Source: Nautilus pompilius (taxonomy: Eukaryota > Mollusca > Cephalopoda > Nautilida > Nautilidae). From it: a stretch of 64,000 nucleotides of DNA. The notes below the pieces were generated by a model. It did no database searches and had not been told where the DNA came from. It worked only from the letters and a program-made list of their open reading frames with translations. Positions 11,631-25,830 of this stretch are shown here, piece after piece. The translations under genes and the position numbers were made by a program. Numbering within the stretch: the first letter of the stretch is position 1; every line of letters starts with the position of its first letter. The DNA lies in contig JACATO010000924.1 of NCBI GenBank assembly GCA_018389105.1, positions 242,001-306,000 on the forward strand, written 5' to 3'.

Positions 11631-13875
11631 TTCCAGCCCCTCTACTTTGGAGACGTGTGGATCGGTGAAATATATCGACGAGGCACTCAATTGGGGGGGG
11701 TGGGGGGTCTTTAGAAATGTCACGAAACAGCTACTGAAGGCCTCTCGAAGACAAACAGCTTAGTGGAAGGTTGGCATCACTCGTTTAGTTCATTACTTTG
11801 CTAGCGCCGTTACCGATATCTGGAATTTCCTGGACGAACCGAAGAAACGGCAAAGTCTAAGCGAGCTCCCGATTGGACAGCATTCTTCAAGACAGGGGGC
11901 CGTCAAAAGAGCGGGTGAATGACGGGAACATTACTAAGAGTAACGGAAAGGTTGTCAGCGTCTATGACCCACTAGATCGGAATAAACTGCCAGGCTGGAA
12001 TTGCCCACACCTTTCGAATGCATGCTTTTAGATAACCCTGGCGATCCCTACCTAAGTTGCTTTATTTAATCCATAGCAAAACAAAAACAAACAAACAGTT
12101 TATTTTTATTTTATATATTTATTCACGTTTTAATTTATTTTTCAATAAGAAAATTATCTGCGTACAAAATCTAATTCAAACAAAGCATGTTTTAAAAGTA
12201 AAATAAGGCTGTTGCATAATTAGAAACAGATAATGGGCCAGAGTTCAACATCCGCAGGAAACCAGCTCGATTCGGCGTAGGTACCTCCCAGGATACGGTT
12301 TCTCCTCGTATTTATTCACCAGACGACTGTGTGTATTTTCCTCCCACATCTAAAAAAAAATAAAAAATAATAATAATAAAGGATTATAGTAGAAATTTCC
12401 CAGCAGTAGTCGGAAGCGATGGGCCCCCGGGCAACGCTTCCTGGCGGACAAACGCGGCACCACGCTCTCTCTCTCTCTCTCAACAGAGTTGTCTCTCTTG
12501 CAGGTACCGGTGCACGGATAAGAAAGGAAATTTAGATAAAATAAATATGCGCAGATCTGAAAACAAACGCACAAAACGGACGCTGAAGCACCAGCTTCCG
12601 GAAGTTGAGCAAGTCCGCGAGGAACACAGGAGTAAAAGGCAAAAAAATACGAAAAATCAGAAAGCTAGAGTTCTTGGAACATCCACCGACAGACGACCAG
12701 GTCATGTACAATTCTATACTTAAAAAATTGAGCAGTAGAGAACCAAAAGGAAAAGTTCGAGGGAAAGGGGAGAATAGCTGAACGAAGAAAGGAGAGGTTT
12801 GGGGGGGGTAAAACCGGTACGGCATCCGCAATCAAACAACAAACGATCACGGCTTAGCCAGAAAGTCCACAGGTGGCTGCTGTTACACACACAGCGCCAG
12901 GACATCTAACCTACGCGTTGTAGAGGCCTCCGGTAATTTTGTGGCCATATGTCAGCAAATGAACAGCGCCCCCTCTTCCTGGCTTGTAACTTTTCTGCGT
13001 CCTGTGAAGTAATTATAATTAAAATAACAAGGCAACTTTCTGTTCTGAAATTGCAATTTATAGGTTTGCTATCTTAACCCGGACTGTTACCAAACCGATT
13101 GGCTCGGCGTCGGTCACGTGATCTCGTACGGGGTTATCGGTCATTTCTTCTACTCTGCTGTATGTTGGGATGCGGCTAATACAGCATTTTTAAAGAGGTA
13201 CACAAATTGCAAGAACGGCTCTAAAAAAAAGAAGGAGACGATGTTTTAAAACCAGTATCGTTTGATAGTAACTGAAAGTAGAGATAAGGCATTCGATTAA
13301 AAGCCAGCTGTCCTGTGGGTTCAAACTTAGTCGGTACGAGAAATAGAGAAATTCTTAGCTGGCTTTGAAACAATCGGCGCCATCGAAGTCGAATTTAAGA
13401 AAGGTGATCCTGGCATAACCCAGCAGTCGTCATAAGGACCATCGATCCTGAGGCACGCGATAGGGATCGTTGATCGAAACATCGATAATTTTACAGGGGG
13501 GGGGGATAGGGGGAAAAGCTCTAAAGGTCCGATATATCAAATACCTTAGCTACATCGCCGACATTGTGTAAATAGCTCGATTGTTCGGTTTCCTTTTGCT
13601 ACGGAAAAACTTCAGTTCACTACTGGATAAATGCGTCTCCCAAGGCCGTTTAATACCATGAATTGTTTCTTTAGTGATGTTTGCAATCAGAATTTAATGC
13701 TTACCTTTAGAGAGTTTTGTTGTTAAAGGAGCCAAAAATATATCGGTGTGATGACTTTAAAAACGGTCCATTCGATTATTGCTGAACAAGGATCGACATC
13801 ATTACGAGCGATCTTGCTAAAATGTGGAGGTATGGTTTGGTACTTGTTAAGTATGTTTATGGAAAAATAATATTA
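11631..13875. other. Intergenic DNA, no gene seen
   Basis: Mixed-composition DNA containing a short (CT)n at 12466-12481, a G run at 12800-12808 and a CACGTG-containing CpG-rich patch near 13095-13135. Minus-strand open frames at 12532-12905 have no recognisable motif. Confidence 0.5.
13255..13340 (+). mobile_element. Possible decayed tRNA-derived SINE head
   Basis: GTGGGTTCAAACTTAG at about 13316-13331 resembles a box B. A degraded box-A-like GAGATAAGGCATTCG lies about 35 bp upstream. No A-rich tail is obvious. Confidence 0.33.
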
Positions 13876-13946
<71 letters not shown>

Positions 13947-13968
13947 TATTATTATTATTATTATTATT
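13876..13968. repeat. (ATT)n microsatellite
   Basis: A nearly perfect ATT trinucleotide run with one slip (TTATATT) near 13943. It gives a spurious poly-Tyr/poly-Ile open frame. Confidence 0.97.
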
Positions 13969-16900
13969 TGTTGCTGCTGCGAGGCTTTAGTAATTTCCTT
14001 TAATAATTGTAAATATTCTTTTTTGGACCATGACATTTATGAAGTTATCAAACGACAATTACTTAAGTAAAAGACTATCGAATATACAAGCTAAAGCTGC
14101 AAATGCATCTATACAATCTAAAAATATCCAGAATGCATAAACAATTACAAAATTGCCTGATAGTCAAGGTTGGAGTTCATGCAATATTGTGATTTGCATA
14201 TTTCTATTCGCGGCCATTTCAACTTTACAAATCTGAAAAGGCGTTGGACGATATGTCGCGAACCAGCAGCCATGATAACCGCTGCAGGAATGGAAAAAAA
14301 AAAACGTGTGGTTCGGAGACTGGTAGCTCGAGTATTGATCGAAGCCTGAGACCTGCGAGCTGAAGACGTCACAGAATCTGTAGTTGGATGCTGCTCCAGT
14401 CCCCCTAAAAGACACCGAAAAAGTTGCTAGCGTATCTGAATAGCCGCTTAGCGACATTCGTACCTATCAAAGTCATCTGAATGGTGTTGCATACAGATCA
14501 GATCTGGGGGACGAGAGGGCCAGAGTAGCACCTTGACGACGGCAATTTGTCGTAAACACCCGTGACACTGTGGGACCAAGTGTAACATCTTACCCGGCCC
14601 TACATTAAGGACACGACATGCTGCTCTACTACCTCATTTGCGTACACTGTGCAAACTTTCTCTGTACGTGTGTACATTATCGATGTGGTAGCTGCTTTTA
14701 TACGGCATTTCCATCATTAAACTGATCAATATAAGGTGAGTGCGTGCGTTTAATGTTCGTTTTGGGGGCAGTGAGCTCGCTGTTGACTATCGAACCTGAA
14801 CAGTAAAAAATAATAATGATCGATGAACAAATTTTTATCAACCGAATCTGAGGCCAAATCCTGTGCCACTTTCAGAGACGGTACTTGTTTGCCCAGGTGA
14901 GTCAAGGCGCTGTCACAGGCAGGCCAACAGCCGGATGCCAGCGTTGTTTTCGATGGCCTGGGATATATGGCGGAACCCAGCGGTATACTGTGCTGAGACG
15001 GCTGTGACAAGTCGATTCCGCGATTGTCGTTTTCACTTATCCGGAACACCAGCCGGATGGGGAACGCGAAATCGTGACACCGGAAACCAAAGCCAGCCCA
15101 ATATCTTGCGGTGCAATCCAACTTCGACAAACTTGAAACAATTCCTTTTTTTTTAAAAGATAGTGGATGGGTTGGATGTGGCCCGAAGTAACCCACGTCG
15201 CTGGCTGGTAAAAAAAGAAGAACAAAAGGGCGGAGGGGGGGCCAAAAGAAAGTATACTCGGCAGGTACAACACCAGAACGAGTTCGTTCCCACCAGGTTT
15301 CGAATTCCGGTCCTTAGCCTCTGTAGTCTAGTAGTTTACTCTCGCGACAGTGCACTGCCCAGCTACCGGAACTGTCTAACCCTGCGCACGTTACATCATA
15401 GACAGTCCACCTGATCTCGCTCTGTCTCCGGCGCTTCCGGTTGTTTGCTCCTTTTTCCCAATCGCTTCCACAGCCGCGGTTTGTCGGGCTCTCGCCCCCC
15501 CCCCCCGGACGGCGCTAGCCCTTTAATAACCTCGGCATCTGTCAGTATTTATACGGCCAAAATCCTGTTCCCTTTAAAGGACTTTTTCGAGTGGGGAAAA
15601 CACTACCAGGCTGACTTCAGCACGTGGCGATGCGAATATCCGCTCACCGGTCACGGAGGGAACCCCGACTGACGTAGCTGATGACGCCAGTTATTTGCGG
15701 AAGTGCTAACACGTCCCGCTAATATCGCCTTTTCCCTATGGTCGGCACTACGAAATATGGTTGTTGCGTACCATTCTGAAGAGTATATTATTGCTTCTTA
15801 CAATTCCAGCATCCGAATGCCAAGGGCTTGCGAAAAGTAATAAAGTAAAGGCAACAACATGGAAAAGAGAGATAAACAAAACATTGCAAGCATCAACAGA
15901 AAATTTCCGTGCACCTTTTCGAGAAGTCTCTGTTTTTTTTAATGAATTTGTATTTAATAAATATACTCTGTAGAAATACACATCTCGACGATTGGCCAAT
16001 TTTTTCAAAGTATAAAACCGGGAGCAATTTTGCGCGCATAAACCTTAACTAAACATTGCTTTTTTCTTTTTTTTTTTTTGCTTAATAAAAGTAAAAAATT
16101 ATTTCTTTTATAATTATTCACATTTATTTGTGTTTGTTGTTAGGCGTCACTTTCTTAATGCATATGATATAATGGTCGGTCCCTAACATGTGCTTTAAGG
16201 CGAGTTGTGTATGATTCCTGCGGGGCATCTTCAGTTCTGTAAGGAAAACCATGATTTCCTGTTCAGTCCATTTTGGTTGGCGATGTTGAATTATTTCACA
16301 AAATACTCAACATCTGTAAACTTATATTCGAAAAAAACAACAACAAACAAACAAACAAAAAAACACTACATTTAAGGGAATGTAGTTTGTCTAATTCAGT
16401 ATTAATTTCTCTGCATTATTACGGTTTACTCAAGTAGGTTTCCAGACAGCGAGACGAATAAGTGAACTTTGGTAGCGGAAATTCGAAGAAAACTGATGCC
16501 GTTGATTTCAAATATTAGTTAAGATAAGATGTATAAGTAGAGAATTAGGTTTCCAAACTGGGAAAAAAAACCACTAGTAGTACAATAATTCATATATGCT
16601 GGTTGGTCAGCAGTTCTGGGTGACCAGTCCACAAAAGCGAGTGGTCAGTTTTCTACCTTTGGCGTATTGATCGCACAGTAAACCGGTTGCCAAGTTCTGA
16701 TTCGCGGCACGTCTGTCTGTTTGTTCTCTGCTATCAGCAAACAGAAAAGCTTCTATCTAAACGGTTTTAAAGTACTTTATTTGAATTTTTTCCCCCATTG
16801 TTGAAATGGCATCCAATCTGGCAAAACGAAATAATTATGTGTTTGCATGGCAAGCTATTGCTTTTCTACTTACATTGGGTTCCGGCAGACAAGCCAGGAA

Positions 16901-19212
16901 ATCTAACAGCTCTGTTAGAAGATCAGTTTATTGCAAACACTCGCTGGAAAACAGTATTGCGTAATCAACCACGCACCGCTGGCTGTTCAAATATCTGGCC
17001 GCCCGACCTTCGTGTCTGTCTACAGACAAGGCTACAACTTCCTATCAATTTGCAAGCGTTGCCCACCAGCTTCGTGAAGTTCATAATATGGTTTGGCACT
17101 GTATAGCTCTCTGCATCGATAAATGGTCTTCCGAACAGCGGTGAAAAGTGTGCAGACAGGAAAAACTCGCTTACTGCAATAACAGTAGAATAACGTTAGA
17201 ATTTGTGTCAGAATATCAAAACCGTCCCCCCCACTGTTATATGTTACCCGGTGAACCTCTTTTTCCGTATTTCATGCCATCTTATATTAATATTCGCTGT
17301 CGCACAAATCTTGAAGGAAGAAAATCAGGAACCATGACTCTTTCATAAACGTAATTCGTAAAGCCTGATGCCAAACAAGAATCTAAAATAGCATCAGACG
17401 TTCGTTCTCATTTCACATCCGCTTGCTTTTTAAAATAACAAATACAGTATTACATCAGGTAGCCGTGCAGTGTTAAAACATATCCTTGACGTAGTAGGGA
17501 AGACATATTGAACAGCCAGATTTTAAATAAGCTAATTAAACTTAATAATATACATTGCCTTTTCTTTTCAAATAATTTAAATCAGCAGAAAAGTAATCGT
17601 GTCTTTGTTCTTTTCTCTTTTCTTGTGTGTGTGTGTGCCCACCTGACGTTGCTAGGTAAGGTTTCGTTAACCCTAAAAACCGATCCAACTTTAAGACTTG
17701 ACGTTAACCGTCTGTAAAAAGGGAATAGTGGCGGCCTTTTTCAGAAGGTTACAGAAAGTCCGGTATCGTCGTCCATTACCGGCCCGGATTGAAACCTGCT
17801 GAATGAATATCGCTACCGCTTTCAGCATCTGGTGACGTGCAAAAAATACAAATGGCAGAAATGGTGGTAATCTATCGGGCGGGGCGGGGCGGGGAAGGGA
17901 CACGTGTATCCATTACCTTATAAACGAGTGAACGGACCCGCCCACGGCCCAAGCTGGCGGGGGACTTAACCGGTGTAAGCCTCACTCTGGAATTATTTTT
18001 AATCCTAAAAGCAAACGTCGTTAACAGCGAGCGCTATCCAGGTAGAGAAACCGTAAGCTCGCGTGACTGATCGTTCTTTCTAAGTTAATCAGATTTTTTT
18101 TTTTTTTTAAATTTGGCTAAAATATACATTTAAAAGAAAGGAAAACCGGCATACTTTTTGCTCTGCAACCGATGTAAAAATTGCTAGAGTTTAGTTTAAG
18201 CCGGCATCCGTGTCATCCGCCGCCTGGGGGGCACTGCGGCGGAACACTACTTTCTCTTTCATATGCTCTCCTCGCCGGGACCGCGGCTTGCTGTTGATCC
18301 GGTTTCGGTAAAACCGGAGAATGCAGAGAAACCATTCTTCCCTCAGACTAAAAGCACCAGCTGGGCCTTGGCATCCGAAACAAGGCACCGGGTACGTTCC
18401 CCCCCACACACACACCCGGTCTGCTCTCTGATGTCCAACACATGACAGCGATGCTTTCACAGACGGACGGGGAAAAAAAAAGGGGGGGGAGAAGAAAATC
18501 GATGGAGATGTGGCACGGAGCAGTGAAAAGTGCCCCCGCACTTGGGCTCGAAACTGATTGAAGCGCCATCGGTAGTCGGATTGGTGGGGGCAGCAAGAGT
18601 CAGGGTGAGAAAATCTCACTGACCTTGCAATTCCAAATACCGCTGCCTCAGAATTAAAAAAAAAAAAAAAAGGTATCACAAAATATCGTAGTTTTGGCCT
18701 GAAGATTTTGTTCCCTCCACGCGCTGTGTCCTACCATTAATCCTACACAAACCTTTACTAATCATGAATGTAATTCACGCCAACAGACGAATGGCGGATA
18801 CAGTGCTTATGAATTTTACTGCTAGTAATTCCATTTTCCTTACCGTAACCTTGGAAATATCACAAGCGACACTCAAAATTACACGAAACAGCAAATTTTC
18901 AATAATTATTTTGTAGATTTTTTTTTTTTTTTCTGTTGAAAAAAAAACTTATGGAGGAATGAGTAGTTTTCGAATCTCGACAGAATGTCGGATTTGTAAG
19001 AAAAAGCTTGTAACAGACTAAACTCAACAGAAAATATCATTGCAGACATATTGAAAACAAGATGCTGTCCCGTTCGTTTGGTCCCATCAGATTTTCGCAC
19101 GAGAAATAAGATTAATCACCGTACGAGACTGAATAGTCGCCTTTCTCCGTATGCCCTCTATCAGGTATTTCTCTCTAAAAGATCTCGCAGGTCGTATTAC
19201 ATATGATAAAAT
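13969..19212. other. Intergenic DNA, no gene seen
   Basis: No supported gene. CAG|GTGAGT at 14894-14902 is a textbook splice-donor string, but I could not pair it with a convincing upstream exon. A C run at 15496-15507 and T/A homopolymers at about 16069-16079, 18098-18109 and 18656-18671 are present. A probable SINE lies at 15240-15375. The minus-strand frame at 18191-18679 has no recognisable domain. Confidence 0.45.
15240..15375 (-). mobile_element. tRNA-derived SINE-like element
   Basis: Read on the minus strand, a box-A-like AGCTGGGCAGTGCACTGTC lies near 15345-15363. It is followed at tRNA-like distance by the box-B-like GGAATTCGAAACC near 15295-15307. The head resembles the other minus-strand elements in this window. 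The 3' end is not clear, so the boundary is approximate. Confidence 0.5.
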
Positions 19213-19229
19213 GTATAATAATAATAATA

Positions 19230-19278
<49 letters not shown>

Positions 19279-19314
19279 TAATAATAATATAATAATAATA
19301 ATAATATAATAATA

Positions 19315-19412
<98 letters not shown>

Positions 19413-19429
19413 TAATAATAATAATAATT
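19213..19429. repeat. (AAT)n microsatellite with regular interruptions
   Basis: About 215 bp of AAT. The first third is interrupted several times by an ATAT slip at short intervals; the latter part is a long pure run. The minus-strand frame across it encodes poly-Tyr/poly-Ile and is not a gene. Confidence 0.97.
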
Positions 19430-21412
19430 TACGTTTAAAAACGGTAGATTTTAATTTATTTAATACCACCTCATCAAATAACTGCTTTTTTTAAACTAAA
19501 AAACAAAAAAATCAAACTTAACTTCGAAGAAAACAATATGAATATTTACGAAAATGTAAATTATAAAGAATTTCTTGTGAATGTATTTTTAAACAGCATA
19601 AATATTGTTAATTTTTCAGCTGTAGTCTGTTAGGGTGTACAACACTAAAAAACGGATCTGTACACTTTCACTACTAAATTTAGAGAAACGTAATTGTATC
19701 TAAGCAGTTAATGAACTATTTGCACTACTACTTCTATGATTATAACAATAAATATCTGTAAGTCCATGGATTACTTTAAACGGGTTTTACTAGTTGCCTG
19801 TAATATATATATTTTTTTATTATTTTGCGTAATTTTAGACCAAAAGAAAGAAGTATGCATTTCTTTCAAGATGACTAATGGTTGGATTCTAACAGCAGCT
19901 GAGGGACTTGAAGGGAATTAAATTCTCTGAGAACTCCTTGCTTGTTAGAAGCATAAAGGAATGTCTTAAAATGTCAGAAGGCCCAATTTGATGGCAAATG
20001 TTAATTAGAAACAGCTTCACACACTTAATACTATAGCACGGCTTTACTGTAGAACAATTCATGCTGCTGTATTCATCACTCTTTTCCTTAAGCATTAGTT
20101 CTATGATGTTTATTCTTTTAGATGTAAACATAATCAGTCTCATTTACAAGACTCTTTATCCTTCTGAACTGCATTTGTCAGTGATACTCTGAAGCTAATT
20201 GAGTTCAATAACAGCAGCAGTTATCGCGATTAAATTTTTTGTTTGTTTTACTTGATATAAATGTACTTTAATCCTTGTAGATACTGATGCATGCCTAGTG
20301 CAGTAGGGCATCTTCAGTAATATAATTTTGTCCTCTCATATATGAGCCGCCGTATCTCTTGCTTTTATGTGTATTCTCCAAGGGCGAAAAATGCCTGTTG
20401 TGATAAAATCTAGCATAAGGACTGGAAACAGAATAATATTTTCTGTAAATATTATGACAACTTTCTATGTTGAGTCTTTGTTATAAATCATTCTAGAATA
20501 TTCAAGATTCATATTCCGGATATAATCTTGCGCAACGATATTCTACAATATCCAATAATAACCACACGAGCTTAATTTTCCAGCAATAAGCGAAACGCAG
20601 TTTGAGAAGATAATGTCACAGATGTCCAACTAACTGTACCACTTTGTGGAAAATAGGTTGACATTGAGCAGTAATGTTCGTTAAAAATGTCCTTTTTCTC
20701 CAAAGCCCAACAAATATCGGCAGTTCACAGCTTTATTTCTGGTTTTAAGAAAGATTATACGTTCGTAATCTCATGCATTCTAAAGCTAAGAGTGTCTGTA
20801 GTCTTAAGGTCAAGTATGCATTGCGATGGAGACATCATTGCTGACGGTGAAAACAAATCTGAGATTATCGAATTCTGCGACCAAACAAAGAGTTGCCTGG
20901 GTGACTTAGATCAACTGATCTATACACACACACATAAACAAACTGTGAACCAACAGGCTGCCTTTGAAATCATTTTCTTTTCTTTTTTTCTTCAAACTTT
21001 TGCATTTTACTGCCGTAGTACTCGTGTGGATCTAAAGAATTTGGCATCAAACAAAAATTTTCTGAAAAAAAAACAATTTTTTTGCTTTTACTTAATAAGC
21101 GGTTATATCACAACCACATCATGGGCCAGTCAATAGTCGACAGCCCCAGAAACTTGTCCTTTCGGCTTTGGAGCAAATGGGCTTTTAACGAGAATCTGCA
21201 AGCCAACAGAAAAAAAAAATGGAACACGAACAATTAAATAACCGTTCGGGTGCCATCTGTGTGAGTGTAGGAAGACCCGAAAATCAGAGGAATTGCGTGG
21301 AAGGTGCATGAAAGAATTTATTCAAAGAGCTCTCGGTGATGAAGCATCTTAAATGAAAACAGTCGCGCATAAAAAACTATGCAGAGACATTGGAAACAAT
21401 AACTAAAATCCG
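19430..21412. other. AT-rich intergenic DNA, no gene seen
   Basis: The open frame at 20687-21136 starts with a proper ATG. However, it has no domain I recognise and ends in low-complexity Lys/Phe-rich sequence. It is probably chance. Confidence 0.45.
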
Positions 21413-22371
21413 AGCCCCTGCTATATAGTATATCTGCCCCTCTCTCTCTGCTCAGATGTATTTAGCCCCTGCTATATAGTATATCTGCCCCTCTCTCTGC
21501 TCAGATGTATTTAGCCCCTGCTATATAGTATATCTGCCCCTCTCTCTGCTCAGATGTATTTAGCCCCTGCTATATAGTATATCTGCCTCTCTCTCTCTGC
21601 TCAGATGTATTTAGACCCTGCTATATAGTATATTTGCCTCTCTCTCTGCTCAGATGTATTTAGACCCTGCTATATAGTATATCTGCCTCTCTCTCTCTCT
21701 GCTCAGATGTATTTAGCCCCTGCTATATAGTATATCTGCCTCTCTCTCTGCTCAGATGTATTTAGACCCTGCTATATAGTATATTTGCCTCTCTCTCTCT
21801 GCTCAGATGTATTTAGACCCTGCTATATAGTATATCTGCCTCTCTCTCTGCTCAGATGTATTTAGACCCTGCTATATAGTATATCTGCCTCTCTCTCTCT
21901 GCTCAGATGTATTTAGCCCCTGCTATATAGTGTATCTGCCTCTCTCTCTGCTCAGATGTATTTAGACCCTGCTATATAGTATATCTGCCTCTCTCTCTCT
22001 GCTCAGATGTATTTAGCCCCTGCTATATAGTGTATCTGCCTCTCTCTCTGCTCAGATGTATTTAGACCCTGCTATATAGTATATTTGCCTCTCTCTCTCT
22101 GCTCAGATGTATTTAGACCCTGCTATATAGTATATCTGCCTCTCTCTCTGCTCAGATGTATTTAGACCCTGCTATATAGTATATCTGCCTCTCCCTCTCT
22201 GCTCAGATGTATTTAGACCCTGCTATATAGTATATCTGCCTCTCTCTCTGCTCAGATGTATTTAGACCCTGCTATATAGTATATCTGCCTCTCTCTCTCT
22301 GCTCAGATGTATTTAGCCCCTGCTATATAGTATATCTGCCTCTCTCTCTGCTCAGATGTATTTAGACCTAT
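21413..22371. repeat. 49-53 bp tandem repeat, about 19 copies
   Basis: The unit contains CCCTGCTATATAGTATATCTG, a short (CT)n of variable length and GCTCAGATGTATTTAG. Copies alternate between a longer and a shorter CT run, and between AGCCCCTG and AGACCCTG. This gives a dimeric higher-order period of about 100 bp over much of the array. It is a minisatellite with an internal microsatellite; no coding capacity is evident. Confidence 0.97.
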
Positions 22372-24470
22372 TTTGTTTTCAAGTTTTATGTTGAAGGTTT
22401 TATATATATATTTGTGTGAATATACTTGCGTAAAAGATTTTTTTAATGTCTCCAAAATCTTCTGTATTCATTTTTTTTTTTTTTTTAGTTTTTTTTAAAG
22501 GATTTCTATTTAACCACTGTATTCCATCAAAGAACTTGACTTTTACATAGCTAAGGTTTACAAAGCAGCTTAATGATGGTGGAGACTTGGAGACCAAAGA
22601 TGACTTTCAATGTCACAGAAATATGTTGTTTGCAAGGGCTACAAATAGCTAAAGTTTTGCTTTTCAAAATATATGAAAACATTTATTAACTATAATGGTG
22701 ATGTTTGCTTTTATTTTTTAGCCCTTAGTCTCAGAATTGTCCAGCACACGCCGATTTAGAAACCAGACCAAAATGGATAAGGTCTCGGCTTTTGCGTATC
22801 TGGCATCTCTTTAGTCACACGGGGGCGTCATCGAATGCTTGGTAAAGACTTGAGTGACAGTTAAAATTGCGCGACCTGGCACAACAATGTGACCAGCAGC
22901 AAGTTTTGAACAAGTGAAGTATTCAATCAGTCGTGACCATTTGCTGGTGTTACCGACAGATGTAGTAACACAGGCAAAGAAAAGGAACTTTTCTAATCGC
23001 CATGGCCTCAGACTTAAAATATATTGTATACACAACATTATGTAATACAAATATCTGCTCCTGCGCAATGTATAGCATTAATAAGGTTTATAAGAACTAT
23101 AGAATCCATAATGTATTTCAGTATTTAATGTCTTCACGAAGATGAGATGCCCACGAATTTTTGCGGTAAGATGTCTCAAAGATGCAGTGCTACAATATAT
23201 AATAATGCATTTCCATCTTCAGGCAAAAAAGAAAAAGGTGCTAGAGTTCTGCAGCGATTGGCTTAAAGTTTAGAAGTTATTTGATTATTGTTTTACTTCT
23301 GTTTCCATGTTTCTTGACGATTAAAGTTATTATCACTTAATATTAGTGCGGCCTTTTCTAATTTTCTAAAGAGAAGTAAAAAAAAAAAATTTTAAAGAAT
23401 GTAATATGTATTTTTTTTTTAAAATAAAGTAATGAATAACAAAGTTTTCTCTTTTTTTGTGTGTGCTGAAGCTTTTCGACGTCGTCAGGACACCGAACAG
23501 ACATTCCGTCTACGATTGACCGCAAAATCTCTTCTTCTACGACACCGCTTTCCTACTTAGCACCAGAGCTGATGTAAGAAGAGTAATTTTTTTAAAAAAA
23601 AAACTCGAAAATCATTTATGCTTGTTTTAACGATGTATAGATCAAATACCGCCTTTACGTGGTCTTTAATACGGTTATTAAACGTAAAAGATACTAGATG
23701 TCATTTAGAGATAAGCATTGGTCTTCAATACGGTTATTAGACATTCTACTGTTATGTATTCAGTTTTAATAAATAAGACGGTGCGAGTAACTTTCAGTGT
23801 TTATCTGTTAATATTGACGTGCTTTTCATCAGAAGAAAACTTTGTTCTTTCACCAAACGTCTGGTTCGTTGTGTGAAAAACACACTGTTAACAAAATTAA
23901 TGGTACATAAAAATTTCTTTTTAAATACAAAAATAGATAATTATCTAAACTGAAGACTCGCTTTAAGATAAAAAGAAGAAAGCTAAATGATTTTTTTTTT
24001 AATACGTAGTTAGTCACTATGCCTGAATTTAAAGAGGATTTACATGAGCCGATGAACAAGCCGATTGTATGCGAATATTATCGCTAATCGAAAAGTAATA
24101 AAACCGGGAAAAGTCTGGAAGGTGACAAAGCTGCCAAACAAAAGAACACAAGATGATATGATGCTGATAGCAACAGGGTGTCTGATCAGAAGAACTCCCA
24201 CTGAGGAAATAGCGCTCAAAGAAAACGGTGTAATAATTGGATTGTGAAGCAGATGGCGAAATCAAATAAAGCTTATTAGAATAGAGTAATCTTCATTGGG
24301 AAAATCTGTTATTAAAGCAGGTTTTAGACAAGTGGAAAATAGATACTTTTCTCTATAAATGTCAAGGTACTCAATCGCACTTTAATCAGGTTCTTTTCCA
24401 TTGCATTTCGTTATAGGTGTACCGTCCAAAAAGGTAATGATAGCAATTCTTTTTTTTTTTCTAAATCGTT
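22372..24470. other. AT-rich intergenic DNA, no gene seen
   Basis: Contains poly-T/A runs near 22470-22486 and 23379-23390. A repeated phrase about an ATACGGTTATTA word occurs at 23670-23682 and 23738-23750. Short open frames at 24029-24265 overlap on opposite strands and have no recognisable motif. Confidence 0.5.

Positions 24471-24500
<30 letters not shown>
24471..24500. repeat. (GA)n microsatellite
   Basis: A pure AG run. It sits at the edge of a CpG-rich segment that runs to about 25400. Confidence 0.95.
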
Positions 24501-24502
<2 letters not shown>

Positions 24503-25551
24503 TTCTGTAATTCCACAGCGGAAGTTGCAGGCAAACTCCACGGGAGTTCTAGTGGTGGCTGTAGAAGCGCGCGGCGGTGCTCCTGTGAGTTTGTCCTAGT
24601 CCGCGTACTCGCTGCTACTTACGCCTCATCTGCCATTAGGACGAACTCCACGCCCATCTAAAATAACCGTAACTCATCAACAGCCCGCTCCCTTCTCCAG
24701 AAATATCGCCATTTTAAAAGGAAAAAAAAACCCGACAGCGCACAGAAACCTAACGGAAATCTGCGACTTTCCTGGCCGCGCGCATACGTTGTGAAAAAAA
24801 AACCAGAAAATCTGCAGAATTACTCATTTCACGCGGTTCTGTTCTCCTGTCCTCCCCCAATTTATTTGCTAAATTCACGCAATCGGCGCCCGGTTTGTCA
24901 AACGAACGAACCGACAGAATTAGCCGCCTTGAGTGAGATCGGCTCGTTCGCAGAGCGCAATGAACGGGTTAATTGCTATCTGTTACACTCGGCGGTTTCA
25001 CTCTCCCGTTGCCGAGTGATGCGCGGTCCTAGAGTAATGGGTAGAACCTTAACCCAGAGGGCCAGAGGCGGGGGAAACCACGAACGAGTTCGCCCCAACC
25101 TTTTAGTGCTTCCATTTTTTTTTCTTCTTCTTCTTCTTCTGAATCAACGTAATCGGGGAAAACTTCCAGATTTCTCAGCACGTGACCACTTTTAAAACAA
25201 ATTAATTTTTTAAATTGCGCAATAAGAGCGGATAAACGGGTGCAATACGAAGACCCGCTGACTTAGTACAACATTAATAATACGTATCGTGAAAGCAGAG
25301 AGGCCCCAACAATAATCAATTCTTGCTTTGTTTTCCTCTCGAAGTAAACAAGGCAGCTAGTTATCGCGCCGCGTTCGTCCGCCATGCTGGCAGACTCAAT
25401 TCGTCTCCTAATCAGAAGAGTTCGGTTGGTTTCCTCGCTCGAGCGGACAGGAATTCCCCAGCCTTCGACCGGTTCTGCTGAAGAAGAAAAAGAAGAAGAA
25501 GAAGAAGAAAACAAACAAAAAAACAGAAAACGGAAAAGAGAGAAGAGAAGC

Positions 25552-25552
<1 letters not shown>
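24501..25552. other. CpG-rich stretch, no proven gene
   Basis: CpG dinucleotides are frequent (for example GCGCGCGGCGG near 24568-24580). The open frame at 25384-25659 begins with an ATG in fair context (CCGCCATGC) but quickly becomes Glu/Lys and then Arg-Glu low complexity from AAG and GA repeats. It could mark an unmethylated regulatory region. Confidence 0.4.
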
Positions 25553-25604
<52 letters not shown>

Positions 25605-25760
25605 GTCAGGAGAGATGAGGCAGTACAGAGAGAGAGAGAGAGATGACGTTAGTATATAGAGAGAGATGAGATAGAGAGAGATGAGATAGAGAGAGATGAC
25701 GTTAGTAGATAAGAGAGAGGAGAGAGAGAGAGAGAGAGATGACGTTAGTATATAGAGAGA

Positions 25761-25830
<70 letters not shown>

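Noticed and set aside
13822-14070. Poly-Tyr/poly-Ile open frame
   Set aside because: It is a translation of (ATT)n. The frame at 19197-19469 is the same kind of artefact.
14880-14905. CAG|GTGAGT splice donor
   Set aside because: The string is perfect, but no convincing upstream exon could be paired with it on the plus strand.
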